DNA of 64,000 nt from Acanthornis magna (taxonomy: Eukaryota; Chordata; Aves; Passeriformes; Acanthizidae), in assembly GCA_036785705.1 (NCBI GenBank), contig JAWUZG010000029.1, positions 16,879,501 to 16,943,500 on the forward strand. Direction: 5' to 3'. Positions 38,555-50,760 of the stretch are shown one piece after another. The notes under the pieces were generated by a model that was given only the letters and a program-made list of their open reading frames with translations, was not told the DNA's origin and did no database searches. Each line of letters begins with the position of its first letter. Position 1 is the stretch's first letter. A program made the position numbers and the translations under genes.

Positions 38555-39900
38555 CTGTCAAAAAAGAAACACATGTTATTCTGCTTCAGTGTTATCTTGA
38601 AAATTCGGGAGGTTACTGCCTAAAATATGCAAAAATATTTGGAAGAAAAAAAGGACAGAAATAAAGAAAAATAAAAGAAAAGCACCTGACTAGCAATTCT
38701 AGTACTTTGGACATTGTGGACAATGATGTTTATGCCACGGATACCTTCTCATTCAAGACCTTAAGATAGTTTCCTTCCTGAGCAAAGCTTCCTTATTCAA
38801 TTAACTGGATTGCATACTTTCAGCATGAATATGTTAAAATCAGAATGCAAAAAACTTTTGCAAAACCAAGCAGCTCAGGCTCTCAAAGACGGACACTTGC
38901 CATAATTTCTTGAGAGTGCCACTGAAGACTCCTCTTATAAAATACAAATTTATTGTCTTTTTCGAAAAGAACTGTAATACCAGGCTAGAGGTTCATTCAA
39001 GCAGTCAACAATTCATTCAGCCTTTGTTTCCTGTGCCTTGAGCCATCAAGGAAGAGACTATCTTTGAAAAAGAACTATTTTACATCAGACAATCAAAAAC
39101 TCTTCAAGCGCACAATCAAGGAGCAACATACTCCAAAAAGCACATTTTCTTCTACTCTCTGTCCAGAATGGCCCTGATATGGGTCTTCTTTGGGTGAAGA
39201 AAGGCAAGACGATACAGAAAAAAAGAAAAAGAAGTGCGAAAAATCAGTAGGAAAGCTGTTAATTACATATGCCAAGTAACGTGCTATGCTGATCCTTTTC
39301 TATCTATTCCAGATAAAAATGAGTCTCTTAACAGATATAGTTCACAGTGTTAATTTACATCAGAACATAAAAAATCTGGGAGTTTCAAAATATAAGTACA
39401 CACCAGAATCTCAGCTTTTAAATTCCAGAACTAGTTCAACTCAAATGAGTTCAAAGAAAAAAAAAAAAAAAAACACCTGTGCAAAGTACACATACGCATA
39501 TGAGGATAAAAATGAAATTTATGCCTTTTCCAAAAATGGATCAGAAGATGCCAATTGTCTTGACAGGGTGCTGGATTAGGCTATAAAGTCAAGCCTTTTC
39601 TTCATGGGTGTTAGATTACATAGTGTGTACTTAAAATATTCTTGACCCAAAACCTCTTTCTCACTCAATCCATCATATATCTTCGTACATCTTTACCCAC
39701 ACTGCCATCCAGACTTTAGGCAGCCCATTCCTAACTGGCCAAAAACTGCTAGTACTTTGCTTGTTAAAACAGAGTTAACCAAGAATTGCAAAGAGCTCTG
39801 TTTGACCTCATTAAGTCTGACAACACATTATTCCTTCCTGAACAAAACAATTTGATATTATAACACATAACTAAAGGAGGTTTGCATCAATAAGTGCTTT

Positions 39901-40940
39901 TCATAGAATCAAAGAATGGTTTAGCTTGGAAGCAACATTAAAGATGGTCTTGTTCCAACCCTCCTGCCATGGGCAGGTGTCTTAGGTTACATGGAAGGTG
40001 TAACCAAAAGTACATATTCTATTACAATCTCCATAAGCTGTTAAAAACAGGTGGGGGAGTGTTCTTTATGTTCAGCATGACTCAGCCCTGATAACACCAT
40101 CGAGGGGCTGTCTCTGCTAATGGGCCATCAAGGGCTCCAGGAGTGACTCATAAGATTACATCATCCCATTTTGAGATACCTCGCCAAGAGGGGAGGAGTT
40201 GAACATTCCTACCTGCATATAAGATGAGTCTTTCAGAACACTGGGTACCACTTCCACTGGATTCCCAGAGGAGAATAGCTTGAGAGTCACCACTGGACTT
40301 CCAGCAATCGACCAGACTGTTCTTCAGGATCACCACTTCAACCAGACCACACCCATCACTCCAGGGAGACTGTAGCCACCATTTAACTGGACTGCTATCA
40401 CCACCCTGATCAACAGAGTGGTGGGTTGTATTCTGGACCTACCAGTTTAAACTGGTGTTTCTGTATTATTGCCTTTACTTTAATTTTTCCTATTAAAAAA
40501 TTGTAATTCTGACTTAGAATCTCTCACAATATATTTGTGAAGAGTCAATTCCTCTGCTAGTTTACTTCCAAACTAGCTCAGCAGGACACCTTCCACTACC
40601 CCAGGTTGTTCAAAGCCCCATCCAATCTGGCCTTCAACACTTCCAGCGAGAGGGCATCCACAACTTCTCTGGACAACCTGTTCCAGTGTCTCACCACTCT
40701 TACAGTAAAGAATTTATCCTTTATATCTAATATCTAATCTAAATCTACACTCCTGCAGTCTATAGTCATTCCCCCTTGATCTATCACTGCATTACTTTGA
40801 AAAAGTCCCACTCCACCCTTCTTGTAGGATTCCTTAGGTACTGAAATACTACCAGAAGGTCTCCTTGGAGCGTACTCTTCTTTCAGACTGAACAATCCTA
40901 ACCCTTAGCCTGTCTTCACAGCAAAGGTGCTAAGCCTAAA
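39901..40940 (-). mobile_element. CR1 LINE split by an LTR
   Basis: The CR1 3' end (tcatagaatcaaagaatggt to cctgccatgggcagg) resumes after the LTR at 40586 with acaccttccactaccccagg and continues to about 40940. The two halves join in the right order once the LTR and one copy of its target duplication are removed. Confidence 0.92.
39978..40580 (+). mobile_element. Solo LTR inside CR1 (family C)
   Basis: The 603-base LTR starts TGTCTTAGGTTACATGG and ends AACTAGCTCA. GCAGG flanks both ends (39973-39977 and 40581-40585), a 5-bp target duplication. It has a TATA-like gcatataagatg near 40216, two TGACTCA motifs near 40079 and 40144, and an ATTAAA signal near 40492. A second copy lies at 62749-63535. 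Orientation rests on the TATA and polyadenylation-like signals. Confidence 0.9.
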
Positions 40941-41108
40941 TTCACTAGATTTCACTAAGCCTAGATTTTTTTTGACATGCTGTCATGGCTCAGGAATAGA
41001 ATTGCCAAATTCCAAATGTTCCTACTGACGCTGTCCAAATCACACTGATGCTTGCTCCCTCCTCCTCTCCCTCTCCCCTGCAGCAGAATGGAGAGGAGAA
41101 TTGAAGGA

Positions 41109-42476
41109 TGTCGTGGATTTGACCCTGGCTAAATGCCAGGGACCTACGATGTCTGCTCTCTATGCTCTCTCCTGCTGCAGCTATGCAGAGGAGAGTGAAA
41201 ACTAACACAAAACACTGAACTTATGAGTTGAGATAGCAAGGTCATGAAAGCTTAAAGTTGCTAAAAAAAAAAAAGTGATTTATTAATCTAACAGAGTCGG
41301 AGGATAAATCAGAGGTAAAAATAAGCTCTTAAGACACCGTTTCTTCACTCACCCCCCCTTCCCTCTTAAGGCACCGCTCCTCAGCTCACCCCCTTCCCTC
41401 GTTCCAACTAACCAACAACTCCTGGGCAGGGTGTGGGTTTTTTTCTCTTAGATCAGTCCATCACAATTCTTCTACTACAGACACTGTTTCTCTATTCAAC
41501 GCCCCCCTCCCCCCCCCATCCAACCAACAGATCCGGGCTGGGGCAAGGTATGTGGCTTTTCTTAGTCAGTCCATCACCACAGTTCTTCTGCTATAAATGC
41601 TGTTTCTCTACTCACCCCCATCCCTATTAAGGCCATTTCTCAGCTCACTCCCTCCCTCCTTCCTTCTAACCAACAGCTCCGGGGTGGAGGCAGGGTATGG
41701 GGCTTTCCTATGGTCAGGGTCAGTCCGTCAGGGGAAGAATCCTCTGCTTAGCCATGGGGGTCCCTCCCACGAGAGACAGTCCTCTGTGAAATTCTTTGGT
41801 GTGGGTCCAATCTCATGAGTAGCACCCGCCCGATTGCTGCAGTCTGAGATTCTTCTGTCCAGGTTACAGACTTCCAAGCCGAGGCCAGGCTGTTTCCATC
41901 CCGGGAGCAAGGCCTTTCTCTCCCCTGCAAGGCCTTTGCAACTCTCAGTCTCTACTGGGACTCCCCACTAGATCACAGCTTCCTGCAGGCATCCACCTGC
42001 TCCTCTGGCGTGGGCACCTCCCCACAGGCTGTGGGTAGTTTTCTGCATCCCCCTGGACTCCACGGGCTGCAGGGGGACCACCTGCTTCCCCATGGTTTTC
42101 ACCAGGGCCGGCAGAGGGTTTTCCACTCCAGCGTCTGGAGCACCTCCTCCCCCACCTTCTCCACTGACCTTGGTGCCTCCATGTTGTTTTCCCTCACATA
42201 TTTTTACCTCCTCCTCCTCCTCCTCTGTCTAAAAAGAAGTGCGTGCTCACATTGTTTTGATTTCGTCTTAAATATGTTTTCACAGAGGCATAACTAACAT
42301 CTCTAATTGGCCCAGGTTTGGCCAGCAGCATGTCCATCATCTTCAGAGCCATCAGAGATTGGCTCTGCTGGACATGGTGGAGAAATTTCCAGAATCTTTA
42401 CTCAGGACATGCAGAAGCCATCTTTGTACCACACCGTACTCACTGGCAAAAACTGGGCCAAGCCAAAACCACCACA
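41109..42476 (-). mobile_element. Solo LTR nested in family A LTR (family F)
   Basis: On the minus strand it starts TGTGGTGGTTTTGGCTTGG and ends CCACGACA. It is flanked by AAGGA (41104-41108) and AAGGC (42477-42481), a 5-bp duplication with one mismatch. AATAAA on the minus strand (attaataaatcac) lies near 41280. At 1368 bases it is long for an LTR, partly because of internal tandem duplication. Confidence 0.85.
41338..41730. repeat. Tandem repeat within nested LTR
   Basis: About three imperfect copies of a unit of roughly 120-140 bases. Each has ctgtttctctactcaccccc, then ccaaccaacagctccggg-like sequence and a ggcagggtatggggctttt-like end. Copies begin near 41338, 41479 and 41599. Confidence 0.78.
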
Positions 42477-44345
42477 AAGGCACCAAGGGCAAAAATCACA
42501 GATCTGATCTTTGACTAAGAACAATTTACTGGACACAGGAATGAGATAAGAAAATGAACAGTAACAACACCACCACTGACAGAGGGTACAAGAAAAGAAA
42601 CATTGTTGCTCACTGTGGAAACCCCCAACAACAGACAATGCTGGATGGCTCCCTCTACCCTTTCACAACTGAAGGGACCCTTTCTCCCTGGAAGGATTCC
42701 CTTCCCCCCACCCCCAGCAAGGACATGAGGTGGTATAGGATAACCTCTGGGTCCTGGCCATACTCCCTTTAAGCATACTGAAAAAATTAACCCTGCCTTG
42801 GCCAGGACCAGGACACCTATGCATACTGACAATTATGAACTTTCTTTTGTGCAAACATCTTCAAAGCCTTCTAAGTACCAGTTCAGACTCAACAGCAACA
42901 CATGCAGTAATTTCTGCTTCTGCAAGATTGCCATGTACCATTTTCAAGACTCTTGATAATGCTAGGGATGTACAAATCCCAGCTGGGAAACCCCCAACCT
43001 CATTCTTACACAGAAAAGTTAAGTTTTAGATAGCAGCTGCCAGAGATCCAGAAAGTTAAAGAGGGCTTCTAAGCTCACTCCTCTCCTGCAACTTCACTGG
43101 AGGAGTCCTGAATTTGTTTGGAGTAAAAGGGGATACCTTTCATTGCTGGGCTTAACAAAACAACACCCGAATGTGACTGTAACAGTGCTACTAAAATGTA
43201 TTTATAGCCAGGTACCTTTTAAGGATGACATAATATTGCAACACTGAAATCACACCACAACAACTGTACTACCCTCACCTTACAGTTTTTGTCATTCACA
43301 ATACTTCTCAACAAAATATGAAATTGTGTCAATCACTGTCACAATTACTAACTGAAGCAAGTATTTTCTTCAGCATGTATTAGTGTATGCAATGCTCCTA
43401 GTTTCTTGGTCTATAATTACTTATAAATTTGGTTTAACCTAATCAACATAGATTATTGTCCTGCAGTTTGACTGACGTCCATGAGTAATTTGCCACCAAC
43501 CTCTAGCGATTCAAGACTCCATCACCTACAGTAGTCCATCAAATCTATTATTGACAGGCTGGTGCGAATTCAGGCCCAAATTTGATTTGACCATGGCATT
43601 TAGAGTGCATTTTTATTTTAACACATTTATATATGTATTAAAGTAAAAAAGGCCCAAGGGAAAACAATGTGATTAAAAACCCAACAAAAATCTCCAAAAC
43701 ACATTTCATCCTTTTTGAGACCATATATTAAATTGTATCTTTTTTATATAAATTGTCAATTGTCACTTTATAATTTGAGCACTCCAAAAGAAACAAAACC
43801 AAATAATCAGACACCTATTGTTTGCATTAGTTGCAAAATAAAGTCTAGATTATTTCTTACACTTCATTCTGCATTTGGATCAATGTCTAGGAATTCTCTA
43901 TTGAAACACTGTTTCCAAATTCTAATACCTCTTTTCCTTAAATACTTTAGGAATAATTTCTCACCGATTCAAGAGGCCACTTGATGGATGTGGCAAATAG
44001 ATAGGTTTAATAGAATAAAGATAGTGTCACTACATAAAAATGGTTTCTTGCACATTCCACCATTCATCTCAAAACATCCTTTAGAAAAGTTTTCTGCAAA
44101 CCAATAAAATCTCAGTTTCAAAGGGACCTTAGGCTGTCACATAGTCCAGTCTCCCGCTGGAAACAGGATTACAAGAAAACTCATTAAAGCAGGCTCTTTT
44201 AAGAAAAACATGCTCCAAAACTCTTTAAGAAAACCTGACAAACCTTAACTGACAAACAGTAAGCTGATAGACCATAGTAAACTAAAAGACATTCTTCCTA
44301 ATCTTCATTGCAAAAAACCACACAATATGCATTACTCACACTTAC

Positions 44346-44410
44346 CTTGCAGAAACATTGGTGAAGTGCATATACGAGGATATGACTACACCTATCCTTC
44401 CTTTTCCTCC
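44346..44410 (-). CDS. TNS3: TNS3 coding exon 4 (residues 109-130)
   Basis: The 65-base exon encodes GGKGRIGVVISSYMHFTNV followed by Ser-Ala and the first two bases of a serine codon. It completes the P-loop: with exon 3 it reads C107-KGGKG-R113. Acceptor is cctaatacag and donor is GCAAG followed by gtaagtg. The exon leaves in phase 2. Confidence 0.94.
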
Positions 44411-45931
44411 CTGTATTAGGAAAAAGGGAATGATAACTTCTTTAATGTATTACATTATGGGGCATTATTATATTTAAGGCCCATGCTAAATACAATTTTA
44501 AGACAAGAGTTTCAGAGTCCTTTTGCTCATGCATGCCCTTTGTTGATGGAAAGGTGGAAATAATGGGGAGCACCTTATCTGTCAATATAAGCTGGCTGAC
44601 AAATTACATAAAAAACATTAAGTAGGATTTCTATGTGCATGCCTGCAAAGTCTTACCAATTAAGAGGAATTAACTGGGGAAAAGAAAAATTGTATTAACT
44701 ATTCTATTTTTGTGTTATTTTTTCCAGAGATCATTCACAACAAGTCTAGACAATGTTGCAATTCCCAGCAGGAAATGCTCTAAAATACCTATTTTGGAAA
44801 GGAGTTTCTGACAGGTTTTCACATTTTTACCTCCCCAACACCTGAGATCTATAGTAACTGATTTTTTATGGATAATTTAAAAAATATTCTAAAATATTTT
44901 AAAATAATTTACATGACAAATTCAGTAAAATTTACCAAGCAGTAATTCTCACAGATTTCAAAATATTTTCAGTCTCTCAGCTGATAGAAGTACTCGACCT
45001 TATCTATAATCTTTGTGACTGGAAACCAATATTACCAAAAGGTAATAATCAACCACATGCATTATCAGTTTGCATATAACCGTATACCTAGAAATACTTT
45101 GTTCCCTTTTCTTTTGTCCCAAGCATGGGCCATTCTCCTGGCTGCAGTCCTGCAACTAGTAAGAGTTCAAGTGTTTAATACAATAATGCCATTCTGCCTG
45201 GAAGAAATTCAGGACTGGGGACAATACAACCTGACTTCAAGAGAAGTTTTGGTCTCGTTATCATCATCATTTTGTTTAGAGTAACACCTGCCAGTGATAC
45301 AGAGATAGGTTTGCCTCAAGTGTCATAACCACAGCTACCAACCGAGCTCTGAATTATTTTATCCAAATTTAACTAACGTTTTTCTTTATTTCTGTTTATT
45401 GTAAGCAAGCAGGAGAAAGCAACACAGCACACTGGTAGCTTTGCTCTAAGGCACTGCAATGATGCTGTCAGTTAAACCTTTCAAAAGTATCCAGGAGGTC
45501 CTTAATGTCCTCACTTCCTACAACCACACACAGTCTAAAGAGATGATCTGTGATACACTGCCTATCCTTATCCCGCAACAAAACTCATGAGTGTCACAGA
45601 ACATGAAGAGTTTCCTGCCAAGCTGGAAAAATCTCAAGCTTCTAAATACATTGACAGAAATAACAGTGACCTTTGAAGGATGTAAAGTAACATCAGTATA
45701 TGCTATACCTGCAGCAAGGGCTAGGACCTTAGTCATTATAAAAAGAAATGTTTAACAAGCATGCAAAGTTTAATTTAAACTCACTTACATCAACTGAACA
45801 TCTGGTGCACTTGCCAACATTCAACCAAAAAAAAAAAAAAACAAAACAGATCAAGCTTTTCATTTTTTTTAATGAGAAGAATAAAAGACAAGGTTTTTGA
45901 AAATTAATACAAACTCATCCATTGCACTTAC
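44411..45931 (-). other. TNS3 intron between exons 3 and 4
   Basis: A 1.5-kb AT-rich intron, with an A-run at about 45827-45842. Nothing else recognisable. Confidence 0.8.
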
Positions 45932-46054
45932 TTTGCAATGGATCACCACCACATGCTGAGGATCATTGCCCAGCCAGGACTCCATGGCCTTGCAGATAGT
46001 GCACACCTTATCAAGAAGTGGAGCATGAAGATCTGGCCACCCCACATCCATAAT
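45932..46054 (-). CDS. TNS3: TNS3 coding exon 3 (residues 68-108)
   Basis: The exon encodes 41 residues from IMDVGWPDLHAPLLDKVCTI to QHVVVIHCK. The end is the start of the phosphatase P-loop, with the catalytic-position cysteine as residue 107. Acceptor is tctgcag-type and donor is AAA followed by gtaagt. Both borders are phase 0. Cysteine is retained here, whereas TNS1 lacks it. Confidence 0.95.
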
Positions 46055-47275
46055 CTGCAATAAACAAGCAACATTTACAAGAGGCACCTTGACCCTAGTA
46101 TCACATATTAAAATCTGGATTCAAATTATTGTCACAGTTGACAGTCTCCACAACTTTTCCATCTCAGATAATCATGCCATTCAATTGTCATGATGCTTAC
46201 AGGTCTCTTAAGGGGAAGAGGGTAGTTTTTGTTTTTTAAGGTACTAGTACTTTTATAAAAATAAATAAACAAGAAACTTCCTCCTCCTCTTCCTACCCCC
46301 ATCCCAATCTCACTAAATACTTAAAAGTGACAATATTTCTGAAGGGCTTGATTTCTTAATGATTTTTCAATTAGAATTTCTGGTATTTGTAACAGCAAAT
46401 ACAGTCAAAATTAGGACAAAGAATAATTTTTGATGGGTTTCATTTTATTTTCAATTTATTTCCTTCATGTGCAACAGATAATGGCATGTCAAAATTTTGT
46501 TCGGATTTTCTATTCACTATATTTTTACTACAGCTTACTAAGCCTACTGTTATATGCATATTTACTTTAAAAACATATGCAATACATATCTTATGCATAT
46601 AACATATGCATAATATTAAAAAACCCAGTAACTATGAACCATCCTTCATGATCAATAAAGTATTCAAAAGGTTTCAATTAAGAGGGATTTTAGTACATTC
46701 CTCCATAGCATATCTCTGTAAATCTACTGCTATAAATACATATCTGTGCTACTCTAGTCTTAGGACAGATCCTGAAGAGTACCTGCACACCATTTTTAAC
46801 AACAAGCACATCAAGTGGTGAGAAGGAACAAGAGATAGGCATCATTCTGACATTTCTTATGTCTCTGCTGTGCAGAGAAGCAACTGTTCAAAGGTAGTAC
46901 AAAAGAGAAGTCCTTATCTGAACCGAGTTCACTGGCTTCAGCTATTTGACTGTACTTTACAGTATACAACCCCAGTATCCTGTGATTCCACAAAGGAACT
47001 ATACTTGAAGTAAAATTTGTATCACCCAATAGAAGTTTTTCAGAAGTCACAACAGGCTTCAGGTCCTGTGTGTAAAGTCTAAGAAAACAACAGGAACAGC
47101 TGTGTAAAACACAGATCTAACAGCACAAAACGGAACTTGAAAAAAATAAAAAGGGATGCATGTGAGGTTTTTTTTTATCTTCCAAAACCTCTTACTCTGT
47201 ATATCAACACTTGTATAGCTTCAGGGCTTATCAGGCCATATACTAGAAAGCTATTTTATGGAAGAAAATCAATAC
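46055..47275 (-). other. TNS3 intron between exons 2 and 3
   Basis: A 1.2-kb AT-rich intron with a short block of repeated catatgcataa-like sequence near 46555-46615. Nothing else recognisable. Confidence 0.8.
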
Positions 47276-47326
47276 CTTTGGGTTAAGCTTGGCAAGGTCA
47301 TATCTCTTTTCAGAGAGGTTCAACAC
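47276..47326 (-). CDS. TNS3: TNS3 coding exon 2 (residues 51-67)
   Basis: This 51-base exon encodes VLNLSEKRYDLAKLNPK, part of the PTP-like domain. The acceptor is ttctgaacag before GTG and the donor is AAG followed by gtattg. It is phase 0 on both sides. It is too short to show as a free reading frame and was found by matching the expected tensin sequence and splice borders. Confidence 0.92.
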
Positions 47327-49713
47327 CTGTTCAGAAAGAAAGAAAAATATATTAACCATCAAGAATCTATAATTTATATAGTAAATAGCTGTATTTGAAA
47401 TATAAAAATTTCAAGAAACTACAATGATATGGCTTCAGGTTTGCCCACTGTTCTACTTAACTAAATTAACACTTGATATGAAGTAGCACGAGCAAATGTA
47501 TTTTAAATAACTCAGTAATTTTACTATAAAACTAAAGCTAAACTTAAATGCACATTTTGAAAAAGGACAATTATATACTACTACATCTTATTTATTTCAC
47601 ATGGCTTTGAGTCAGAGGTATACCGAGAGACCTGGACACCATGCAAAATAACTCACAGCATAAGAATTAACAATGAGAAGTCTGGGAAGGTGGTACAATG
47701 TTAAATGTTTGAATTTGTGTGCCTGATAAGAGATTATTGGTCTGTCAACACTTTGCAGGGAAGGTATGACATTTAACTATTAGCTATTTAACTACAGCTT
47801 AGCCTATAAGATCTTCCAACTCTTCTGTTAACCCACTAAATATCAAGTTACCCTATACTTAGAGATAAACTGCTAAATGAACAAAAGAAAGCAGTGTATA
47901 CAAGCATAACTGCCTCTTTCATTAGGAAGCACCTTAAATTAGTATTAATAAATAACAAAAACCTGAAATACCAATACTCAGGAACTGAAACAATCCTACT
48001 GAGGCAGATTCTCTTTCACAGTGTGGTTATTTTACATCCCAAGTTATGCAGAGATGGCATAATCATTGAGAAGGTCTCATTAGTTATGCTGAGAGAATGG
48101 AATAAACAGATCATAAACATGAGAAAGAGTAAATATGAGGTAAGTCCATTATATAGTTTATTACTACCCAAGGACAATTTAAGAACCCTTTTCTAAAGCA
48201 TAACACTTTTCTAAGATATTACCCTTTTGCATTAACCATCAATTGTCTAAGCAAAGAAGCCAAAAACGGAACAGGTTAGAGCAACTACATCACTATACTC
48301 ATCCTTCCTGAAATACCAATAGTAAAACAGGAATGAAACCAATATTGTCTTCTATAAATGACACATTTTGGGGGTAATTTTCTATTACCTTTAATAATTC
48401 GAAAACAAACAGGTGCACTTCTCAGTACAGATCTCAGAACAGAATTCTTAAAATTAGTGCTAAAGCTGTATTAAGAAATCAACTACCTAAAATTTTCCAC
48501 AAAAAAAGGGCTATTTGACCAAAACTCTTTTATTCATCTTTCTTACTGCATTTATATTTAAGAACAATTTAAAATTTCTGTGTGTCAGGATACAGTCCTA
48601 TTCATGATGGTATTTGTCACTGCTGGATCAGACACCAAACTCAAAGATGCTGTTGTACCCAAGTCCCTGTCAAGCTACAGTGATCACACTAAGATACTCC
48701 AGGAGTCCCACCTCCCATCAGCACAGAATAGAGACCAGATATTGGTCTCCAGTACAGGACCCAATATTTCACATACAACAAAACAAGACATCACAGAAGT
48801 CTTTAAAGAGAAGCATATGGTATAAATAGACGCCACTGTGTGTTGATTTTGGCTGGCGTAGAGAATTTTCTTCACGGTAGCTCATATGGGGCTGTGTTTT
48901 GGATTTGTGTTGAAAATGGTGTTGATAACAGAGCGATGTTTTCATTATTGTTGAGCAGTGCTTACATAGTGTCAAGAGCTTTTCTGCCTCTCACACCACC
49001 CCACCAGGGAAAGGGCTGGGGATGCACAAGAAGCTGGGAAAGGGACAGACAAGGGAGCTGACCCAAACTGATCAAAGGGACTTTCTACACCTGTTGAAAA
49101 TTGGGGAGGGTGGATTTTTTCCCCATTCTGTTACTAGGGAACCAACAACCAGGTACTTAAGAAGACAAAAGGTGTGGCTGGTGGTGTGGTGCACATGGAC
49201 CTCATTATGCAATAGTTTAATTTCCTATAAAAAACTGAATGGCAGAAAAATGCACCTAAAACAAGTTAATGAGAAAGATTTGGACAGAACACACCAACAG
49301 CAACCCTACTTTTACATGTTGCCTCACAATATATAGTAGAGACTGACAATGAAGACATTATGGTGAAATCAGATACGCATCTGAGAATCCCCTGCTACAA
49401 AAGAAGGACACACTCCACATTGCAGGGTGTGTATCTTCTAAAAGCATGCTTTGGACAATAAAAATGGTCAGTGCAATTATTCTACAAGCATTTGACTATG
49501 TGTTATCACTACAGAGACTGCAGTGCCCCAGCAAAAAAAAGTGCTTTCAATATCTAGCAGCTTAAAACACTACTGAAAATCTTGCAGTTGCTTACAAGGT
49601 TGTAAAGGTGGACTACAGAGTGACTTTTAGTTTATAATGGTATATGTGGACCTAAAGTAGCCTTCCTGCATGACAAAAGAAGATGTATCACAAACGGCTG
49701 ATCTTACACATAC
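47327..49713 (-). other. TNS3 intron between coding exons 1 and 2
   Basis: A 2.4-kb intron holding an antisense family H LTR fragment from about 48838. The rest shows no recognisable element. Confidence 0.8.
48838..49145 (+). mobile_element. LTR fragment (family H)
   Basis: It starts TGTGTTGATTTTGGCTGG and continues with gctgtgttttggatttgtg, gttgataacagagcgatgtt and ttgagcagtgcttacatagt. These are shared in order with the minus-strand copy ending near 5374. The 3' part decays after about 49.1 kb and its end was not found. Confidence 0.72.
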
Positions 49714-49885
49714 CAAGTAATTATCCCCATGTTTGGATTTCAGCATTCGTGTTACATCTTGTAGATTGTGGAGATAAGTTTCCTCAGAACAGCCAGCAGG
49801 GAAGGATACAGCAATGATCCGCTCTGTGATGTAAGTGAGGTCAAGTTCGTAGCCTTCCTCCATAATGGTATCAGAGTCTGCACGT
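49714..49885 (-). CDS. TNS3: TNS3 first coding exon (residues 1-50)
   Basis: The start codon is at 49863 and the coding part runs to 49714, encoding 50 residues from [20 protein letters not shown] to [10 protein letters not shown]. This is the N-terminal part of the PTP-like domain. The acceptor is tttcttcacag just upstream of 49885, leaving 22 bases of 5' untranslated sequence in this exon. The donor is TTG followed by gtatgt. The short leader is open in the ATG frame, so an upstream start in another exon cannot be excluded from this exon alone. The candidate exon at 61414-61455 would place a TAA in that frame, which supports this ATG. Confidence 0.95.
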
Positions 49886-50760
49886 CTGTGAAGAAACTAG
49901 ATGTGGCAGTTCAGAGCAAAGCAGCCAAGAAGAAACATGGGATATTAATGAGAAGAAATTGCAACTTGAACTCCTACAGCCAAGCATCAGAGGTTTCCAA
50001 TAATTCCATGACAATTATAACTCATTAAATGCCTATAGAGCTCAAAGTATTCAGTTCAGAACACAAATGGGGTTAGTTCTTCACCAGAATTCTTCACATC
50101 AAAGCTATAGTGAAAAAATCTCTGCAAGCAATAATGTGGAAAAGCAGCAAAATAATGATAAGCAATCTGACAAATACTAGCACAACAAATTTGTGAATCA
50201 AACAGCAAATGTATAGGTATTTATGTCTGCACACATCTCTGTAGAATTCTGCAAATGCTTTACAAATTGGAAGACTGACCTGTCAAACACTGCAGATCTT
50301 GAAACCTGCTCAGAGTAAAATTGAAGTAAATCTAAATCCAGTCTTTGAAGTACAACAGACATGAATGTAATTCAAGTAATTTCACTGGTTATTCTACAAA
50401 TACTTTAACTTCCCTTTCTTCTCCAGGTTATGGGCACAACTTTGTCCTTCTTAATAAAATATCAGAAGATTAGCTCTGAAAATATGCCCAGTTGTTTTCT
50501 CATAAAAGGATTGTAAAAATGGCACTTGCATAGCAGGTCATATCTTGCAGAAGACTGAACTCAGAAAAATCACAATCACAAGTAAAAAAGCCTAAACCCA
50601 CCACCACACAATGTGACACTGCTACATAAAATATGAAAGAAATACTTGCCGCTATACTTTGTCACAACTGAATGAGTTCTTCAAAGCACTGCTGGAATTC
50701 TGAAACAAAAAAAGCAGAACAATCAACCCAGAACCTTACTTGCTGTTGGTGATGTTAGTG

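Larger units (their letters stand above)
40981..42815 (-). mobile_element. Family A solo LTR, interrupted
   Basis: The outer parts (40981-41108 and 42477-42815) match the ERVL LTRs at 25.3 and 31.5 kb: cccctgcagcagaatggaga at one side, gacagagggtacaag and gccttggccagg at the other. There is no provirus internal sequence, so it is a solo LTR. Another LTR (41109-42476) is inserted within it. No exact target duplication was seen for the outer element. Confidence 0.85.
38555..44345 (-). other. TNS3 intron between exons 4 and 5
   Basis: A 5.8-kb intron carrying an A-run at about 39458-39472, a CR1 split by an LTR (39901-40940), and an LTR-in-LTR block (40981-42815). A weak CR1-tail-like stretch lies at about 44105-44165. 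No gene. Confidence 0.85.
1484..49885 (-). other. TNS3: Tensin-3 gene, 5' half (12 coding exons)
   Basis: The gene encodes tensin-3, a focal and fibrillar adhesion scaffold linking integrins, actin regulators and tyrosine-kinase signalling. Twelve exons joined in order give a continuous frame of about 760 residues. Residues 1 to about 170 are the PTP-like domain, about 175-305 the C2 domain, and 306 onward the linker. Distinctive pieces such as TLSVSSDSGHSTAS, SQNSLLSDGFGSN and ELDPTFEPIPT match TNS3 rather than TNS1 or TNS2 as I remember those proteins. Every internal exon has an AG acceptor and GT donor, and phases agree at all eleven junctions. No frameshift or stop was seen, so the gene looks intact and functional. 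The family is about 1,400-1,450 residues long, so the remaining linker, SH2 and PTB exons should lie left of the window. Identification is from memory of the family, not from a database search. Confidence 0.96.

Noticed and set aside
44105..44165. Possible CR1 3' tail (agggaccttaggctgtcaca)
   Set aside because: Similarity is limited to a few short words. It could be old CR1 but cannot be supported by eye.
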